From the NCBI GenBank assembly GCA_948474755.1, contig CAOLHI010001301.1, positions 310,001-374,000 of the forward strand: 64,000 nt of DNA. Reading direction: 5' to 3'. The position numbers were made by a program, and so were the translations under genes. Positions 44,291-55,885 of the stretch are shown piece after piece. The notes below the pieces were generated by a model. It ran no database searches. It worked only from the letters and a program-made list of their open reading frames with translations, and had not been told where the DNA came from. Positions within the stretch are counted from its first letter, which is position 1, and the number at the start of each line of letters is the position of its first letter. Source of the stretch: Ctenosaura bakeri (taxonomy: Eukaryota > Chordata > Lepidosauria > Squamata > Iguanidae).

Positions 44291-46280
44291 AAGTTTCAAA
44301 TAAATGGAATGACTCTTCAGGGATTGTTTCAATAATCCCAGGCAAGCGCCATCACAGCTATCTGGAGGTATGAGTTTCTAATTCAAAACACCCTTTGGGA
44401 TAAACAGCCAAAGGAAGGGGGATTTAACAGTATACTGCTAACCTTGTCATCTTTTATTTTGTTGCTCTGCATTGCAGTGATCCTTCATGACATAAAGCAG
44501 AAGTAACCTGACATGTCATATACCGAGCAATGATGTGACTTTTACAAACTCTAGTCTATGTGCCTTTCAAACCGTACTCTCCAGCTGTGCAGGTGAAATA
44601 ATGAACAAGAGATGGCTTCAGCTCAAGAACTTTGTTCATATCTAGTTGCAGCTGCAGTTAACATAATAAATCCAGACTGGAATGGGAGTAAGGAGGAATT
44701 AAATTAAAAGCCCAAAAGAAAGCAATACTTTCTATCCCTTTTCAAGAGAAGAGAGAGAAGTCAATCTAAACAGCTGGTCTGCCTTGCCTTTGGAACCTAG
44801 AGAGGCCTACCAAAGAGACAAAGGTGATGAGTTGGTAGAGAGATCTTTCTGTGTCTTGGGTATCCCCATTGTAGTGATACACCTTGAGAAGAGGATTCTA
44901 AGACAGCTTAGCAGTGTGGACCCAGAAGGCAACATGGAAAAGGAAGCACTGGAGATGCCTTTGTATCCATAGTCTCTAGGTGACACCTGATCTCTTCAAA
45001 CTAGCCTGAAAGGACTATGTTCTCATATGGCCTATTGTTACAGGTACCCTGAAATAATCTATTTAGACCAGATGGCATTCAATTATATGATCACCCATAT
45101 CCAACTGATTTGTGCACAAATTAGTTGAATATACAATTTGAATATAACAACAATTTGATTCCCATTGATTTCTGGACTTTACAACATGCTAGCAGTTTAT
45201 TCATTAAACATCCAGTCCATGGTCTCCTCAGTTCAATGGTCTTGTTGAGAAAGATGCAGGGTAGTTAAGAGCCTATTAAAGAAAGGTGTGGGCTGTAATG
45301 CAGATTGTTGTAACTCACCCTCTGGAGGCACAGTCAAAAGGCCAGGGGTTTACAGCTCCCTGGTCATAGTGGTCTCTTCAAGGTGGAGGGGCTGAGGGAA
45401 AGGGAAGCTATTTCCCAGCAAGAGGTGACATGTTACCATTGTTTGCAGAGCAATGAAGAGACAAGGAAAGATTATGCTGCTCCCAGTGGCTGTTAAATAG
45501 GAGCTGCTGACTAATTAAGCATCTGGTGCCTTGAGACAGCTGCCTATAAATCTCCCAGCATCTCTTTGACAGCTTTGTTGCTTACAACTGTCTGTCTTGG
45601 TGACTACTGGTAATCTTTGATGTTCATGTTTTCTTGACCTTGGACTGGCTATGGTTTACAGCTCTGTTTTACTCCTTGCTGACTTTGTTTATCTGGACTA
45701 CTGACTTGCTGTACAACTTCTAGACCAGCCGACAACCATCCTTTTGCTTCTCCTTTCATCCTACTGGATAACCTGTGGCTGACTGGATTAACTTCTTGAC
45801 AGTTCTTGCATTCCAGTCAACTGCTTCCAGGAAACATTTTCAGGACTGGAGCACAGGACAGGGATCCTTGTCTGGCACCTTTTAATTACAGAGCTAGTGC
45901 AATGCATCATATTCTGTCCTCTGCATAACAGGTATTCAACAGAAACCCTAATGCAAGATGCCATGACTATCATACAAGAAGAGCACTACTGAATATGGCA
46001 TCATGAACTACCTCCCAAAAGAGCAATGTAAAATGTGTGTGTGTGTATTTAAAAGGGGTTAAAGCTCTCCCACAATTTCAAAAAAAAGATAAGAAGCTGA
46101 TCTCAGTTAACTAAACATGGAAACAATAGTGTCACAGGAAGTGGCTCAACAATCTGTGATTATGTCATAAATATTTACACTCAGACATAACAGGAGAAAT
46201 CCACAACTGGTCCCAAAGGAACAATCAAAAACAATCACAGGTAAGCTGCATCACTCAACACTAGGAACTGAAAGCATATT
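44291..46280. other. No gene seen; possible LTR-like stretch near 45290-45800
   Basis: Mostly unique-looking. Around 45545 a TATAAAT box is followed by CCCAGCATCTCTTTGACAGC and pyrimidine-rich, repeated GACTT/CTGGACT words, a style seen in some retrotransposon LTRs, but no ends or second copy were found. Confidence 0.2.
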
Positions 46281-46284
46281 CAAA

Positions 46285-46500
46285 ATATTTGAATATCCCT
46301 CCCCCAAATAAGAATATGAATATGCTCCCAAATATTTGCCCCCCTAAAAAAAGAAATTCTCCTCCAGTCCCCAAATTTCTAGTATTGAAGTAAATTAAAA
46401 CTTCAGTTGAACATTTAGAAACACAGTTTAGCCCCCCCTCCAGAGAAAAGGGGCAGGCAAGATGACCAAAGAAATGCAAGCACAGCAAACAGAAGCTTGA
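46285..46500. repeat. Unclassified dispersed repeat, copy 3
   Basis: Shares CCAGTCCCCAAATTTCTAG, AAAACTTCAGTTGAACATTT and CCAAAGAAATGCAAGCACAG-like blocks with about 8405-8600, and less closely with 1880-1960. No terminal structure recognised. Confidence 0.45.
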
Positions 46501-46516
46501 GGTTTGAAGAGCTTTC

Positions 46517-46517
46517 C

Positions 46518-46562
<45 letters not shown>
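46517..46562. repeat. (TC)n microsatellite
   Basis: About 22 TC units, directly abutting the left end of the MITE at 46564. A second short (CT)n run sits just after that MITE at 46989-47004. Confidence 0.97.
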
Positions 46563-46563
<1 letters not shown>

Positions 46564-46564
<1 letters not shown>

Positions 46565-46983
46565 GCTCTTTCTACAATGCACCTTTTCATTGAGCTGTGG
46601 TGTGGGGATCACTCAAGCAGCCTCTAGCAAGAGGCTCTGGTGTCCCGATTCCTTCAGCTCTGCAGCTGCTGCCTGCTCGAGCGAGACCCCCGCCTCTTCC
46701 TTCCGCAGTGCAACCTGGGAGTTTCCCAGGCTGTGCTAGGGCAGAAAGTGCGAGCACCGCGGCTCCAGAGCTCTGCATGCACAGCAAATGCGTGCAGGGC
46801 CCTGGAGCAATGCACAATCACACACCATTTTCGGCTCGCAGCTGAAAATGAAAAAGTGCATGGTCGGTGCCTGCCAGCCCCTGGAGCGTCGTGCGATTGT
46901 GAGTGCATTGTGTGGACCGCTCCTCACATTCACACAATGCTTGAGGGGCCCTTTTGCATGGCAAATGCCACGCAAAAAGAGCC
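46564..46983 (+). mobile_element. GGCC MITE, ~420-bp class
   Basis: Flanks TCA (46561-46563, 46984-46986) match exactly as a 3-bp duplication, while the 5-bp reading (CTCAG versus CTCAT) does not. Ends GGCTCTTTCTACAATG and GCAAAAAGAGCC. Cassette acceptor CTTCCTTCCGCAG, 76 nt (46709-46784), donor decayed to CAAATG. Confidence 0.88.
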
Positions 46984-47294
46984 TCATTCTCTCTCTCTCT
47001 CTCTGAACTACTAGAATTTTGGAGTTGGAGGGAAAATTTAACTGGGGAAAGAGTCCTGATTTAGATAAACACTGTCCTCATCCTTCCACCAAGAGCTACA
47101 TCCCTGTGGAAGGGAGCAAGCACAAGGAATCTCTAAGATAAGTATCCATGATCATTTTTATTAATTGCAAACAATTCATAGAATCATAGAGTTGAAAGAC
47201 ACTGATCCAAAACTTTAAAAAAAATCAAAAAGAACGGATTCAAAGAGGATGACAAATCAAACTATATCCAAATTTGAAATTTTCTGAGGCTTCT

Positions 47295-47535
47295 TCATAC
47301 AGTCATACAGTTAGAAGGGGTCTCAAGAGCCCTCTAGTTCAAACCCCAGTGGGTGTAGGAATCCACTGCTAAAGGCCCCTTTGAGATGGCCATTTGACTT
47401 CTGTTTAAAAAAATCCCACTGGAAGAAAGTGACCACATTCCAAGGAAATCCATTCCCATGTTGAGCAGGCTTTACCATCAAGAAATTCTTCCTAGTGCTT
47501 AGTGGGGATCTCCTTTCTTGTAAACCCAACATCAG
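47295..47535 (-). mobile_element. CR1 LINE 3' fragment
   Basis: Minus-strand CR1 of a different subfamily: AGTCATACAGTTAGAAGGGG at the tail side, then AAATCCATTCCCATGTTGAG and AAGAAATTCTTCCTAGTGCT. A separate scrap of the CR1 tail (ATAGAATCATAGAGTTGAAA) is at 47178-47200. Confidence 0.75.
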
Positions 47536-48115
47536 AAGACATCTTCATCCAAAATGAGTAGGTCACAAAGCGGAAGTCAAGCATTCATTTTACCTCCTAT
47601 GTGCCAGCATCTGTTGCTTTCTATTCCCACGCCCTCCAGGTTCATTGTTTTCAGTACTAAGGTCTAAAGCAGGTTTCTGCTTACATTTAGTTGTCCATGC
47701 ACAGATTGCTTCATGTAATCAACATCCCTGTCTTATTAGGATCCCTATTCACATGCTGTATCCTATTTTGATTCAGTTCAATGGGTGGAAAGCTCCTGTT
47801 CAGACCTCTCAGCTCAATGACTTCCTTTGGTAGCACAGAAAGGATTTAGGGACTTAGAGACAAGGGCAGTGTTGTGTTTCCATTGCCAGTTGGATCTCAT
47901 GTATGTTCTTTAGAACACACCAGTAGGGCTTTAGTGGTCTTCAACCCTGAATCAGAATGAAATTCTTGGGAATAATACTCAATCAGCTCAAAATAAGGGG
48001 TTTACTTGTCAGGTGCTTGTTTGGTTCTTTCCGGAAGAAAAGAGAAGGGAAAGAAAAAGAGAGTAAAAGCAAGAAGGAAAGAGAAAAGCAATAGCTTCTG
48101 TGTAGCTATTAGAGA
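47536..48115. other. No gene or named repeat seen
   Basis: Unique-looking sequence with a purine-rich AAAGAAAAAGAGAG tract near 48040-48090. Confidence 0.3.
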
Positions 48116-48117
48116 TA

Positions 48118-48775
48118 TTAAAAAATAGGAACATAGATTTGGAAGAGAATACAAGGACCACCCAGTTATACCCCCAGCCATGCAGGAATACACAAAGTAC
48201 TTGTGCCAGCCAGCCTCTGTTTAAAGACCTCCAAAGAAGGAGACTCAATCACACTCTGAGGCAACATATTTCACCACCAAACTTCCATCAGGAAGTTCTT
48301 CTTAATGTTTAGCTGGAATTCTTTTCCTGCAATTTGAAGCCATAGTTCTGTGTTCCAGTCTCTGAAGCAGCAGAAAACAATCTGCTGCCACCATCTTCCA
48401 TGTGACATCCTTTCAAATATTTAAACATGGTTCTCATGTCACCTCTTAACTATCTCTTCTCCATGCTAAACATACCCAGTTCCCTAAGCCATTCCTCATA
48501 GGGCAGTGTTTCCAGGCATTTTAGCATGTCGCCCATCCTCCTCTGGACACGTTCCAGCTTGTCAATATCCTTCTTGAAATGAAGTGCCAAGAACTGGGCA
48601 CAGTATTCTAAATGAGGTCTGTCCAAAGCAGAATAGAGTGGTACTATTACTCCCCTCTACCCAGACACTATACTCCTATCGATGCAGTATAGAATCACAT
48701 TGGCCTTTTTAGATGACACCTCACACTGTTGATTCATATTCAGCTTCTGGTCTACTAAGACTCAGTAAACTGAAG
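48118..48775 (-). mobile_element. CR1 LINE 3' portion, minus strand
   Basis: Covers the end of the reverse transcriptase and 3' UTR: GGAGACTCAATCACACTCTG, ATCAGGAAGTTCTTCTTAAT, ATATTTAAACATGGTTCTCA, CGTTCCAGCTTGTCAATATC and CAGAATAGAGTGGTACTATT, each the complement of plus-strand CR1 sequence at 640-1480. It extends beyond the reverse transcriptase end into a CACATTGGCCTTTTTAGATG segment. Confidence 0.9.
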
Positions 48776-48903
48776 GAGAGGATTCTGGGATTGCTAATCC
48801 TTCTATCTCTTTCCTTTACCTTGATCCCAGATGCAAATTTCCTGTGAGGAAATTATAAATCATCGTAAACTTCATCCTCCTCCTCATCATCATCATCATC
48901 ACC

Positions 48904-49139
48904 AGGGAGCCCTGGTGACGCAGTGGTTAAACGCCAGTACTGCAAGCCACAAGGTTGTGAGTTCGATCCTGCCAGGCTCCAAGGTTGACTCAGCCTTCCA
49001 TCCTTTCGCAGGTCGGTAAAATGAGTACCCAGCTTGTTGGGGGCACGTATAGAAATGTTTCAAAATACATGCTATTTGTAAGTCGTTCGCCACCTCGATC
49101 CATATGGAGAGGTGGGATACAAATAAATAATAATAAAAA
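48904..49139 (+). mobile_element. tRNA-derived SINE (AGCCCTGGTGGC type)
   Basis: Starts GGGAGCCCTGGTGACGCAGT right after a (TCA)n run (48882-48903). A box TGACGCAGTGGTTAAACGC, B box GTTCGATCC, body GGTAAAATGAGTACCCAGCT, tail ATACAAATAAATAATAATAA. Better preserved than the copy at 28723. Confidence 0.92.
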
Positions 49140-49397
49140 AATCATCATTGTTATCTAATACTGCTTTGGAAAAATTACACTTCAAGACTAAGGGGTGACA
49201 CCAGTCTTCATGGCACTAGGTCACGAGTACTAAGCTTGTGGGCTATTAGGTATTTGTGGGCCTATAAGGTATTTACTTCATTGTAAACTGACTTACAATC
49301 ATGTAAAGGTAAACTGAACTATTGCACAACACTTGTATGCTCAGAAGGGAAGCAGAAATAAGCTATGTCTCTGGGATCATGGTGCTAATGGCACTAG

Positions 49398-50254
49398 TGT
49401 TACTCTAAGAAGAGGGGGACGTTGAGGTCCAACCCCAACGCCAGCATCCCTTTGAATTTGAGAGAATTACTGCCCAAAGGAGGCGTGTGAGAGGAGGGTA
49501 ATAGCAGGCTGTTTTCGCCTGTGTATACCAGCACTAACTGTAGAGAAGGCTCCAGTTAAAAGTTAACAAAGTATCTTATTTGGAATTAACAAACATACAA
49601 GAAATCGTGACCATACAAGGCTAACAGAAAGTGAGGCAAGAAATGCTGGATAGAGAGAGATTGGGTGGAAAGGGTGATAGTTACCATTCCTGAAGAAGGG
49701 GTCACAGTAGAGAGATTCAGACAGCGGCAGAGGATAGCACAGAGGAATTGCAGTCTGGGCACTATGTACTATGTACTACAATTGGCTGTGTGAGAGCTAG
49801 GGTTTTATACCCTATTTCACACCCTGAAGGGTGCACTGAGAAAGCTGTAATGGCTTTCCCATGGGACTGACAAAGGAGCCTGGAATGGTGGATTGCCTTA
49901 CTCCAGAGTGACAAAATATTTATGGGACTCATGACAATCTCTTAATGTTTGGTCAGGTATAAGGAAGATCTTCATAGGGTAAGATCAAGGAATAATCTCT
50001 GATTGCTCACCAATCTGGGCAGTTCATCTTTCATTGTATTCAAAAATGCCAAGAGCCTGAAGCAGTAGCACAAACCCACTGATGTTGGGTTTTCTTAATC
50101 CTATGTGAACTTTCACAACCTTGAAACCATCTCTGGCCAGCATAATCCTGACCACGTTCTCCAGTCAGCATGGCCCCAATCATGTTCTCCAGTTATTAAT
50201 AAGTTCAATTTATGAAAATTGCATATCTCGTAGGAGAAGCAGTAGGGTATGTGT
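49398..50254 (-). mobile_element. LTR-C, copy 6
   Basis: Starts TGTTACTCTAAGAAG and matches 13893-14735 along its length, including GAGATTCAGACAGCG-like, GGGTTTTATACCC (TATA complement near 49803), ATTCAAAAATGCCAAGAGCC and CTCTGGCCAGCATAA. The end near GCAGTAGGGTATG is degenerate, so the duplication is not recoverable. Confidence 0.8.
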
Positions 50255-53200
50255 ATCAGGAAATGCTGTGCATAGTGTCACATGCTTTAGGACACACAGT
50301 GAAATGGAATTCCTTGTTTGTGCAGTTGGACATCTTGCATGTGCCCCATTGTGCCTCATCATGATTCACTAGCACAGATGCATATCATATGTATGACATA
50401 GCTCCATCATTGTAAAATTATGTATCATAGCCTCTGATGCAGTATCTTCGACATGGTTGTATTTTCAACATCAAATCTGGCCAACAGGAAATTTCAAGAC
50501 ATTTCAGACAGAACAGAACCCACAAGTTTCATGATTTGATTCCTGGTGCGGAGGTTTCTAATCACAAATTGGATGACCACCTCTAAGGGATGTTTAGCAG
50601 TGGATTCCTAGGCTAGCAGGCATTCAGGCTATAGGACCTCTGGGATCACTTCAGAATTTGCAGGTCTATGATTTTGCCTTACCTAAAAACTCTGAGTTTG
50701 TGACTTTCTGCTCAATAGGGCTGGGCTATCCACTCAAACCGTCAGGAAGGCTGAAATCCTACACAGAGAAATAAATCAGAGGATGCTTCTATATATGTCA
50801 ACAGTGAAGTGTTTCAAGAATATATGACACCACTTGGAACAACCATTTTATGGTGGTTGCTTGTTAAGTTTACTGAGGGTTGTGTGCCTATTTATGATTC
50901 TGTTGGAGAGCAGGAAAAGCACAGGGTGTGGCATCAGGTGTGGAACTTGATTCCTTGAGAATCTCAGCTACCATGATCTTTAAAAAAAGGATGGCTAATT
51001 ACAGATTTCTAACCCAGAGTTACAGATCTACAAATGCTCTGTATCCAGCCAGGTTCCATATTCATTATTGTGGCACTATTACCATGATTTCAAATGCCCC
51101 TCCAAACCTACCTTAATAACCAGCAGCCACCCTGGGCAAAAGAGTTCTGTTGTTTTCCAGTCCCCTCTGACCAGTGATTTGCAGTGCAATAATCAGGGCA
51201 GGACTTCTGTCACAACACCTCATCACACTGCAGATCACTGGAAGGAGGGGCTGGAAATGTCACCCTTCTGTGCCCAAAGCACCAGCAAAACAGACTACCT
51301 CTGCTTGATGTGGCTGCTGGCTGTTAAAGTAGGTTTGGATACTCAGGTTGGGGGATGAGACATAGTTGTGCATTTATAACTATTTCTGTGATGTAGGATC
51401 TGGGCAAATAACAATAGTGAGCAAGATTCTAGCCCATCTACATGTTTGAAGCATATGGTAACTTCTACAGAAATCTCAAATGTCAGAAAGGCAGATAAAT
51501 CAGATTTCCAGGTTTTGATACCCTGTTCAGTTCCATGTTCCTTAGCTAACAAAATCTGAATACATGATGCAAAAGAATTTATACAAAATAAAGTGCAGCA
51601 TACACATTTTCCCTAATGTATGCAAGTCACAGAATCCAGCTTTTTTTTTTAACCACAGAATTTTGCCCTTCCTAGATTTGCCATTTGTACTTAGCAAAAC
51701 ATAGCACCCTGTGGCCACAGGCAACATTGTAGACTTTTGGGTACTCAGTCAAGTGAATGGGAAATATTTTTGGATGAATGCTGTTGTAGACTCATTGACT
51801 TCAGCAGGGACCAAGTTGGCTTAATGTCAATTTTCTCCACTGGAAGTGGGTTAAAGATATTGGCCTGCAAGTTGGGAAAAGTTGCATGAGATGTTTAGTT
51901 CTCCAGAGAATTGGGGTTAAATGCAACAGCCACCCGTTTGCACGGGGTTTCTTCCCGGAGTTTGCAAGCTGGGGATTCTGCAGTTGGGGGGGGTCACCAA
52001 AAGGTTAAGCAAAGGCGTAATTCACTAGAATAGTTTTATGCTCAGGAGAGAAGGGATTCCCAAGAAGTAATCATGGGGGACTGCTCTGGTAAAGTCTTTC
52101 TCACCACCGACCTTGACGGAAACAGAAGGTGCATAAAATCAAGCATGTCGAATGAGAGCGAGAACTTTCCCCAGGGGAGATGCCAAGCTCTAATCTTGCA
52201 AAAGCATATCTCGAAGGATCAAACCCTTGTTGACTACATATTGCTCAGCTGGGATTAGCCCACCGTTATGTACCTAGGAGGAAGGTTTGTCTTCCTGTCA
52301 ACAAGGGCATCGCTGAGTGTATTGCAGGAAGTCGCAGAATAATGCAGGTAACATGAACGGCGGGGGGCTGATTCAGAGACGGATACTCCACGAGCAAATG
52401 TTCATTAAAGAGGTGCTTTTAAAAAAGCATTCCTAGAAAGAGCATGAACTAGGTACAAGGTTGAATAAAGCATGAAGCTATGTATGCTACTCATGACATG
52501 GGTTCCCCTTAAATTCCATTTTCCAGTACTGCTCAACACTAGCTAGCTGAAACCACCAATTTAACCTCCAGCAATGCCTCTTCTGGAATGTTATGGTGGT
52601 ACAGGGATATGTTGGGGCCACTGTGGGAAGTCAACGTGGCTCGCCCTGGGAGGAACGATATTGCTCCTTGCCTTTGCAACCAATATAGCTTGTCTTCATG
52701 GGTGGAAGGAACTGCAGAGCTTGGAAATGTTGCTATAATTCCCAGAATTCCTCAGACAAGGGTATATTGAGAGTTGCCATCCCAAAAGATCCCCACCTGG
52801 TGCTGATCAACTGATACAAGAGCAGCTCACAAGAGGGCTGTTGGGCAGGTTCACCCTCCGAGCCATAAGGATATGGTCCAACACACTCCCTCTCCCTATG
52901 TACTTTGCAGGCATGAGAAATGAAGAGAAAAGATGCAAATATCTTTCATCACAATTTGATTGAGTTTCACCAAATGCCACCTATATTTTCTGCCTATCCT
53001 TCTTTATTTTTTTCACTGGATTGTAAGAGTCTCTGGCTGAGATCCTATATCGAGGAGAAGGAGCATAACTTTGTGCACAAGAGCTGCACAACACGGTCTC
53101 CTTCAAGCACTGCAACACACAAACAAATATGCAACCAGTTGTGTATGCATCCATGTGCAATGGTATCACATGTACAACTCTGCTTCTGCAACTCTGAACT

Positions 53201-53328
53201 GAGTATAGCCATCCCATATCGGGGGGGAAATGTCCAACCACTTCCCTAGAGGAAGGGATGTGTATGTAAAATGCAAACAGGGATCTAGACTTTGTTCTTT
53301 TCCTGCACTGAAGTTTATGCAAGTATTT
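50255..53328. other. Low-repeat stretch; candidate non-coding regulatory DNA near 51940-52480
   Basis: About 3 kb without a named repeat. Around 52060-52420 the sequence keeps many CpG-containing words (CACCGACCTTGACGGAAACA, CATGTCGAATGAGAGCGAGA) in otherwise CpG-poor DNA and has no repeats, which can mark constraint. No splice-bounded coding frame identified. Confidence 0.28.
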
Positions 53329-53405
53329 AACACCTTTCTCCTATCTGACCCCCTTGGATCCTGCGCCAGGAGAACGGTGGAGTATAAATTAAATAAATAA
53401 AATGC
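53329..53405. mobile_element. LINE 3' tail scrap
   Basis: CGGTGGAGTATAAATTAAAT followed by AAATAAAATG has the style of the 3' terminal part of an L2-type LINE. Too short to classify further. Confidence 0.35.
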
Positions 53406-53423
53406 ATTTGTGCATTTCATAAA

Positions 53424-53855
53424 AGCCATTTATGCACAGGGCAAGGGAATCACCCCGTGATGCTACTCACCGGACTTTTGGGCTCCCTGGTCTGGTACAC
53501 GTTTCTCCCCGCACTGCTTCGGGGATGAAAATGGCGGCTTCCGGTTGGTCAAGGGTCTCAACCAACCGCTGAAGCTCGCCAGCCTAAAGCCCGCCCCAGC
53601 AGATTGCAGGCTCACACCAATGCAAGCCTGCAAATCTGCATAAGGGAGCAGGCTCACAGTGGCGCGCTCCATGCTTTTGAAAGACCTGTTTTTAGCGGTC
53701 TTTCAAAAGCATGCTGAACGACCACTTGGGGTTGTTCCAGAGTGGGCTGGGGTGCGGATCTACATCAAGTAGGTCCGACCCAGTCCGCTCCCAGGTGCAG
53801 ACGTCATCCCTGGAGGACGCTCTGCCTCGTTTAAAAACCCCATGTGGAAATGGCC
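53424..53855 (-). mobile_element. GGCC MITE, 454-bp class, copy 2, inverted
   Basis: Inverse of 21742-22197: contains the complement of the donor-like site (GCTACTCACCGGAC, i.e. GTGAGT), GGTTGGTCAAGGGTCTCAAC, and the hairpin GCTTTTGAAAGACC / GGTCTTTCAAAAGC at 53672-53713. Flanks AAA (53421-53423, 53856-53858). Slightly shorter through small deletions. Confidence 0.88.
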
Positions 53856-53858
53856 AAA

Positions 53859-54905
53859 ATGTGTGCCTCCCTCCCCAACTGTGATTAAAGTGTTGGCATA
53901 TCTCTACATTTCTCCCTCCCATTGTTGGCAATTTTTAGCCATTCATGTCATATAAGTATTTGTTGTTGAGAGTGTGCTTTATTTATGATAAATGCCCTGT
54001 AAACTTTGCAAATGTGTGAATTCTCAAAGTGCATGTCTTCTTGGCACAAGTCTCAGGAGATAAGAAAGGCTCCAATAACTTTTTTTCTCTCTATTCCTAT
54101 TTGTCTCCTCATTCACATTATGCAGAAATTACAGGGCTCAGAATTCTAAATTCCCTCCATGATGTGTCCTTTGCCTCTGGGAAATTCTTACTAACATCCT
54201 GTTGCATAATCCTGCCATTCAGCACAATGAGATGGCAAGTACTGTGGGTGGGGACAAACGGTCAGGAGTTAGTGGCCCAAATGATATGTGCTGTGAATGT
54301 ACACTCCATGCTTGTCCTGCACCCCTAATCTAGTTTGCTGTAGTCTTCTGGTGCAGTAGAGGACACTGTCCCTTCACCGGGATTAAAATATCATTCAGCT
54401 GCCAATCTTGGTCAAGATGCTGAATCAAGTAAGCAGAATGTAGCACTCTACCCATGCAGTTCTGTGCACACCCATCCCCAATCCAGACAGCCAACAAGTC
54501 CCATGGGGCACTGCTATGGCTTTTTACTGGCCTGGTAAAAGGAAGAAGCAGAGAGATGACTCAGAGAATTAAAATGCAGCTGTTTTTGCCTCCATGGGAA
54601 CAAAAAAAGTGTGATCCCAAATCACTAATAGAATTCTGGCCCCTCTCAGGTTACATGGAATGGTGGAAGGCCACCATCTTGTCTTCTGTACATGGAATGG
54701 TGAGAGGCTGCCATCTTGTCTTTTGCCCCAGGCAGTAAAATGTCTGAGGGCAATTCTGGTATCATTATTCCTACACCACAGATGCAGAGCTCGAGGCTGA
54801 AAGAGCAAATAGCCTTGCCAAAGCCCATCTCGTGACTGTGTGGTTGAGGTGAAATTTGAATGGAGGACTTGCTCATTCATTATATGCACAGACTGCCCCA
54901 GTTTC
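53859..54905. other. No gene or named repeat seen
   Basis: Unique-looking sequence. Two similar short words (CATGGAATGGTG.GAGGC, GCCATCTTGTCTT) repeat at about 54655-54685 and 54690-54722, a 37-bp imperfect tandem pair. Confidence 0.35.
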
Positions 54906-55042
54906 AGCAGCCGGCAAGGTGTAGTTGTTTGAGCATTGGACATTCCTGGAGATGAGGGTTTGATTCCCTATCTGGCCATGGAAACCTACTAGGTGACCTT
55001 AGCCTACCCATAATCTCAGCTCTCAGAAAACCCCATGATAGG

Positions 55043-55400
55043 TCTGCAGAAGAGAAGGTTAAGAGGGGACATAATAGCCATGTTTAGATATTTGAAGGGA
55101 TGTCATGTCGAGGAGGGAGCGGGCTTGTTTTCTGCTGCGCCAGAGACTAGGACACGGAGCAATGGATTCAAGCTGCAGGAAAGGAGATTCCACTTGAACC
55201 TCAGGAAGAACTTCCTGACGGTCAGAGCTGTCCAGCAGTGGAATATGCTGCCTTGGAATGCAGTGGAGTCTCCTTCTTTGGAGTTTTTAAACAGAGGCTG
55301 GATGGCCACCTGTTGGGAGTGCTTTGATGTGTATTCCTGCATAGCACAGGGTTGGACTGGATGGCCGCTGTGGTCTCTTCCAACTCTATGATTCTATGAT
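55043..55400 (+). mobile_element. CR1 LINE 3' end inside SINE
   Basis: Starts CTGCAGAAGAGAAGGTTAAG and ends CTATGATTCTATGAT. Encodes, with few breaks, the last part of CR1 reverse transcriptase (RLRGDIIAMFRYLKGCHVEE, FKLQERRFHLNLRKNFLTVR). Least decayed CR1 in the window. Confidence 0.92.
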
Positions 55401-55404
55401 CTCA

Positions 55405-55833
55405 GGCCCTTTCAGCACTTTACCTGTTCTCGAAGCCATTGTGTGGGGATCCAGGGAAATCCTCTCCTGGGAGAGAAGTGCAACAGAACCACCTCCCTCT
55501 TCTCCGGCTGCCTGCTGGGTGGGAGGAAGCGTGATGACTCCACTCCTCCCTTCCACAGCACAGCACAGCAGTTTCCCAGACTGCGCTGGGGGAGGAAGTG
55601 CAGCCATTGCCCTTCCTGCTATTCTGCACAACAGGTAAGTGCGGGAGCTAGGCAGGACGACCGCGCAATCACATGTCATTGACAGAAGAAACCCATCAAT
55701 GATTTAATCTGTGATCGCAACAGGTGGCCACAGGATCACCATGGGATCACGATGACATCATGCAAAATCATTGTCACAATTCCGTCACAGTCCTGTGGCC
55801 ATTGTGGGTTGGGCGCAGGGGGCAGAAAGGGCC
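55405..55833 (+). mobile_element. GGCC MITE, ~420-bp class
   Basis: Ends GGCCCTTTCAGCAC and GCAGAAAGGGCC. Flanks TCA and TTA. Full cassette: acceptor CTCCTCCCTTCCACAG, 76 nt (55559-55634), donor CAG-GTAAGT from 55635. It lies at the very end of the CR1. Confidence 0.88.
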
Positions 55834-55885
55834 TTAGTTTTGCCATAAGTCAGATATCACTTGAAGGCACACAGGAAGAATAACC

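Larger units (their letters stand above)
54908..55885 (+). mobile_element. tRNA-derived SINE split by CR1 and MITE
   Basis: The head and body (AAGGTGTAGTTGTTTGAGCA, GAGGGTTTGATTCCC, CATGGAAACCTACTAGGTGA, AAAACCCCATGATAGGT) stop at 55042. The tail resumes at about 55838 (TTTTGCCATAAGTCAGATAT, CACTTGAAGGCACACAGG). Between them are a CR1 3' end and then a GGCC MITE. Confidence 0.82.

Noticed and set aside
45290..45990. Possible retrotransposon LTR or promoter
   Set aside because: TATAAAT and pyrimidine-rich words are present, but no ends, duplication, poly-A signal in place, or second copy was found.
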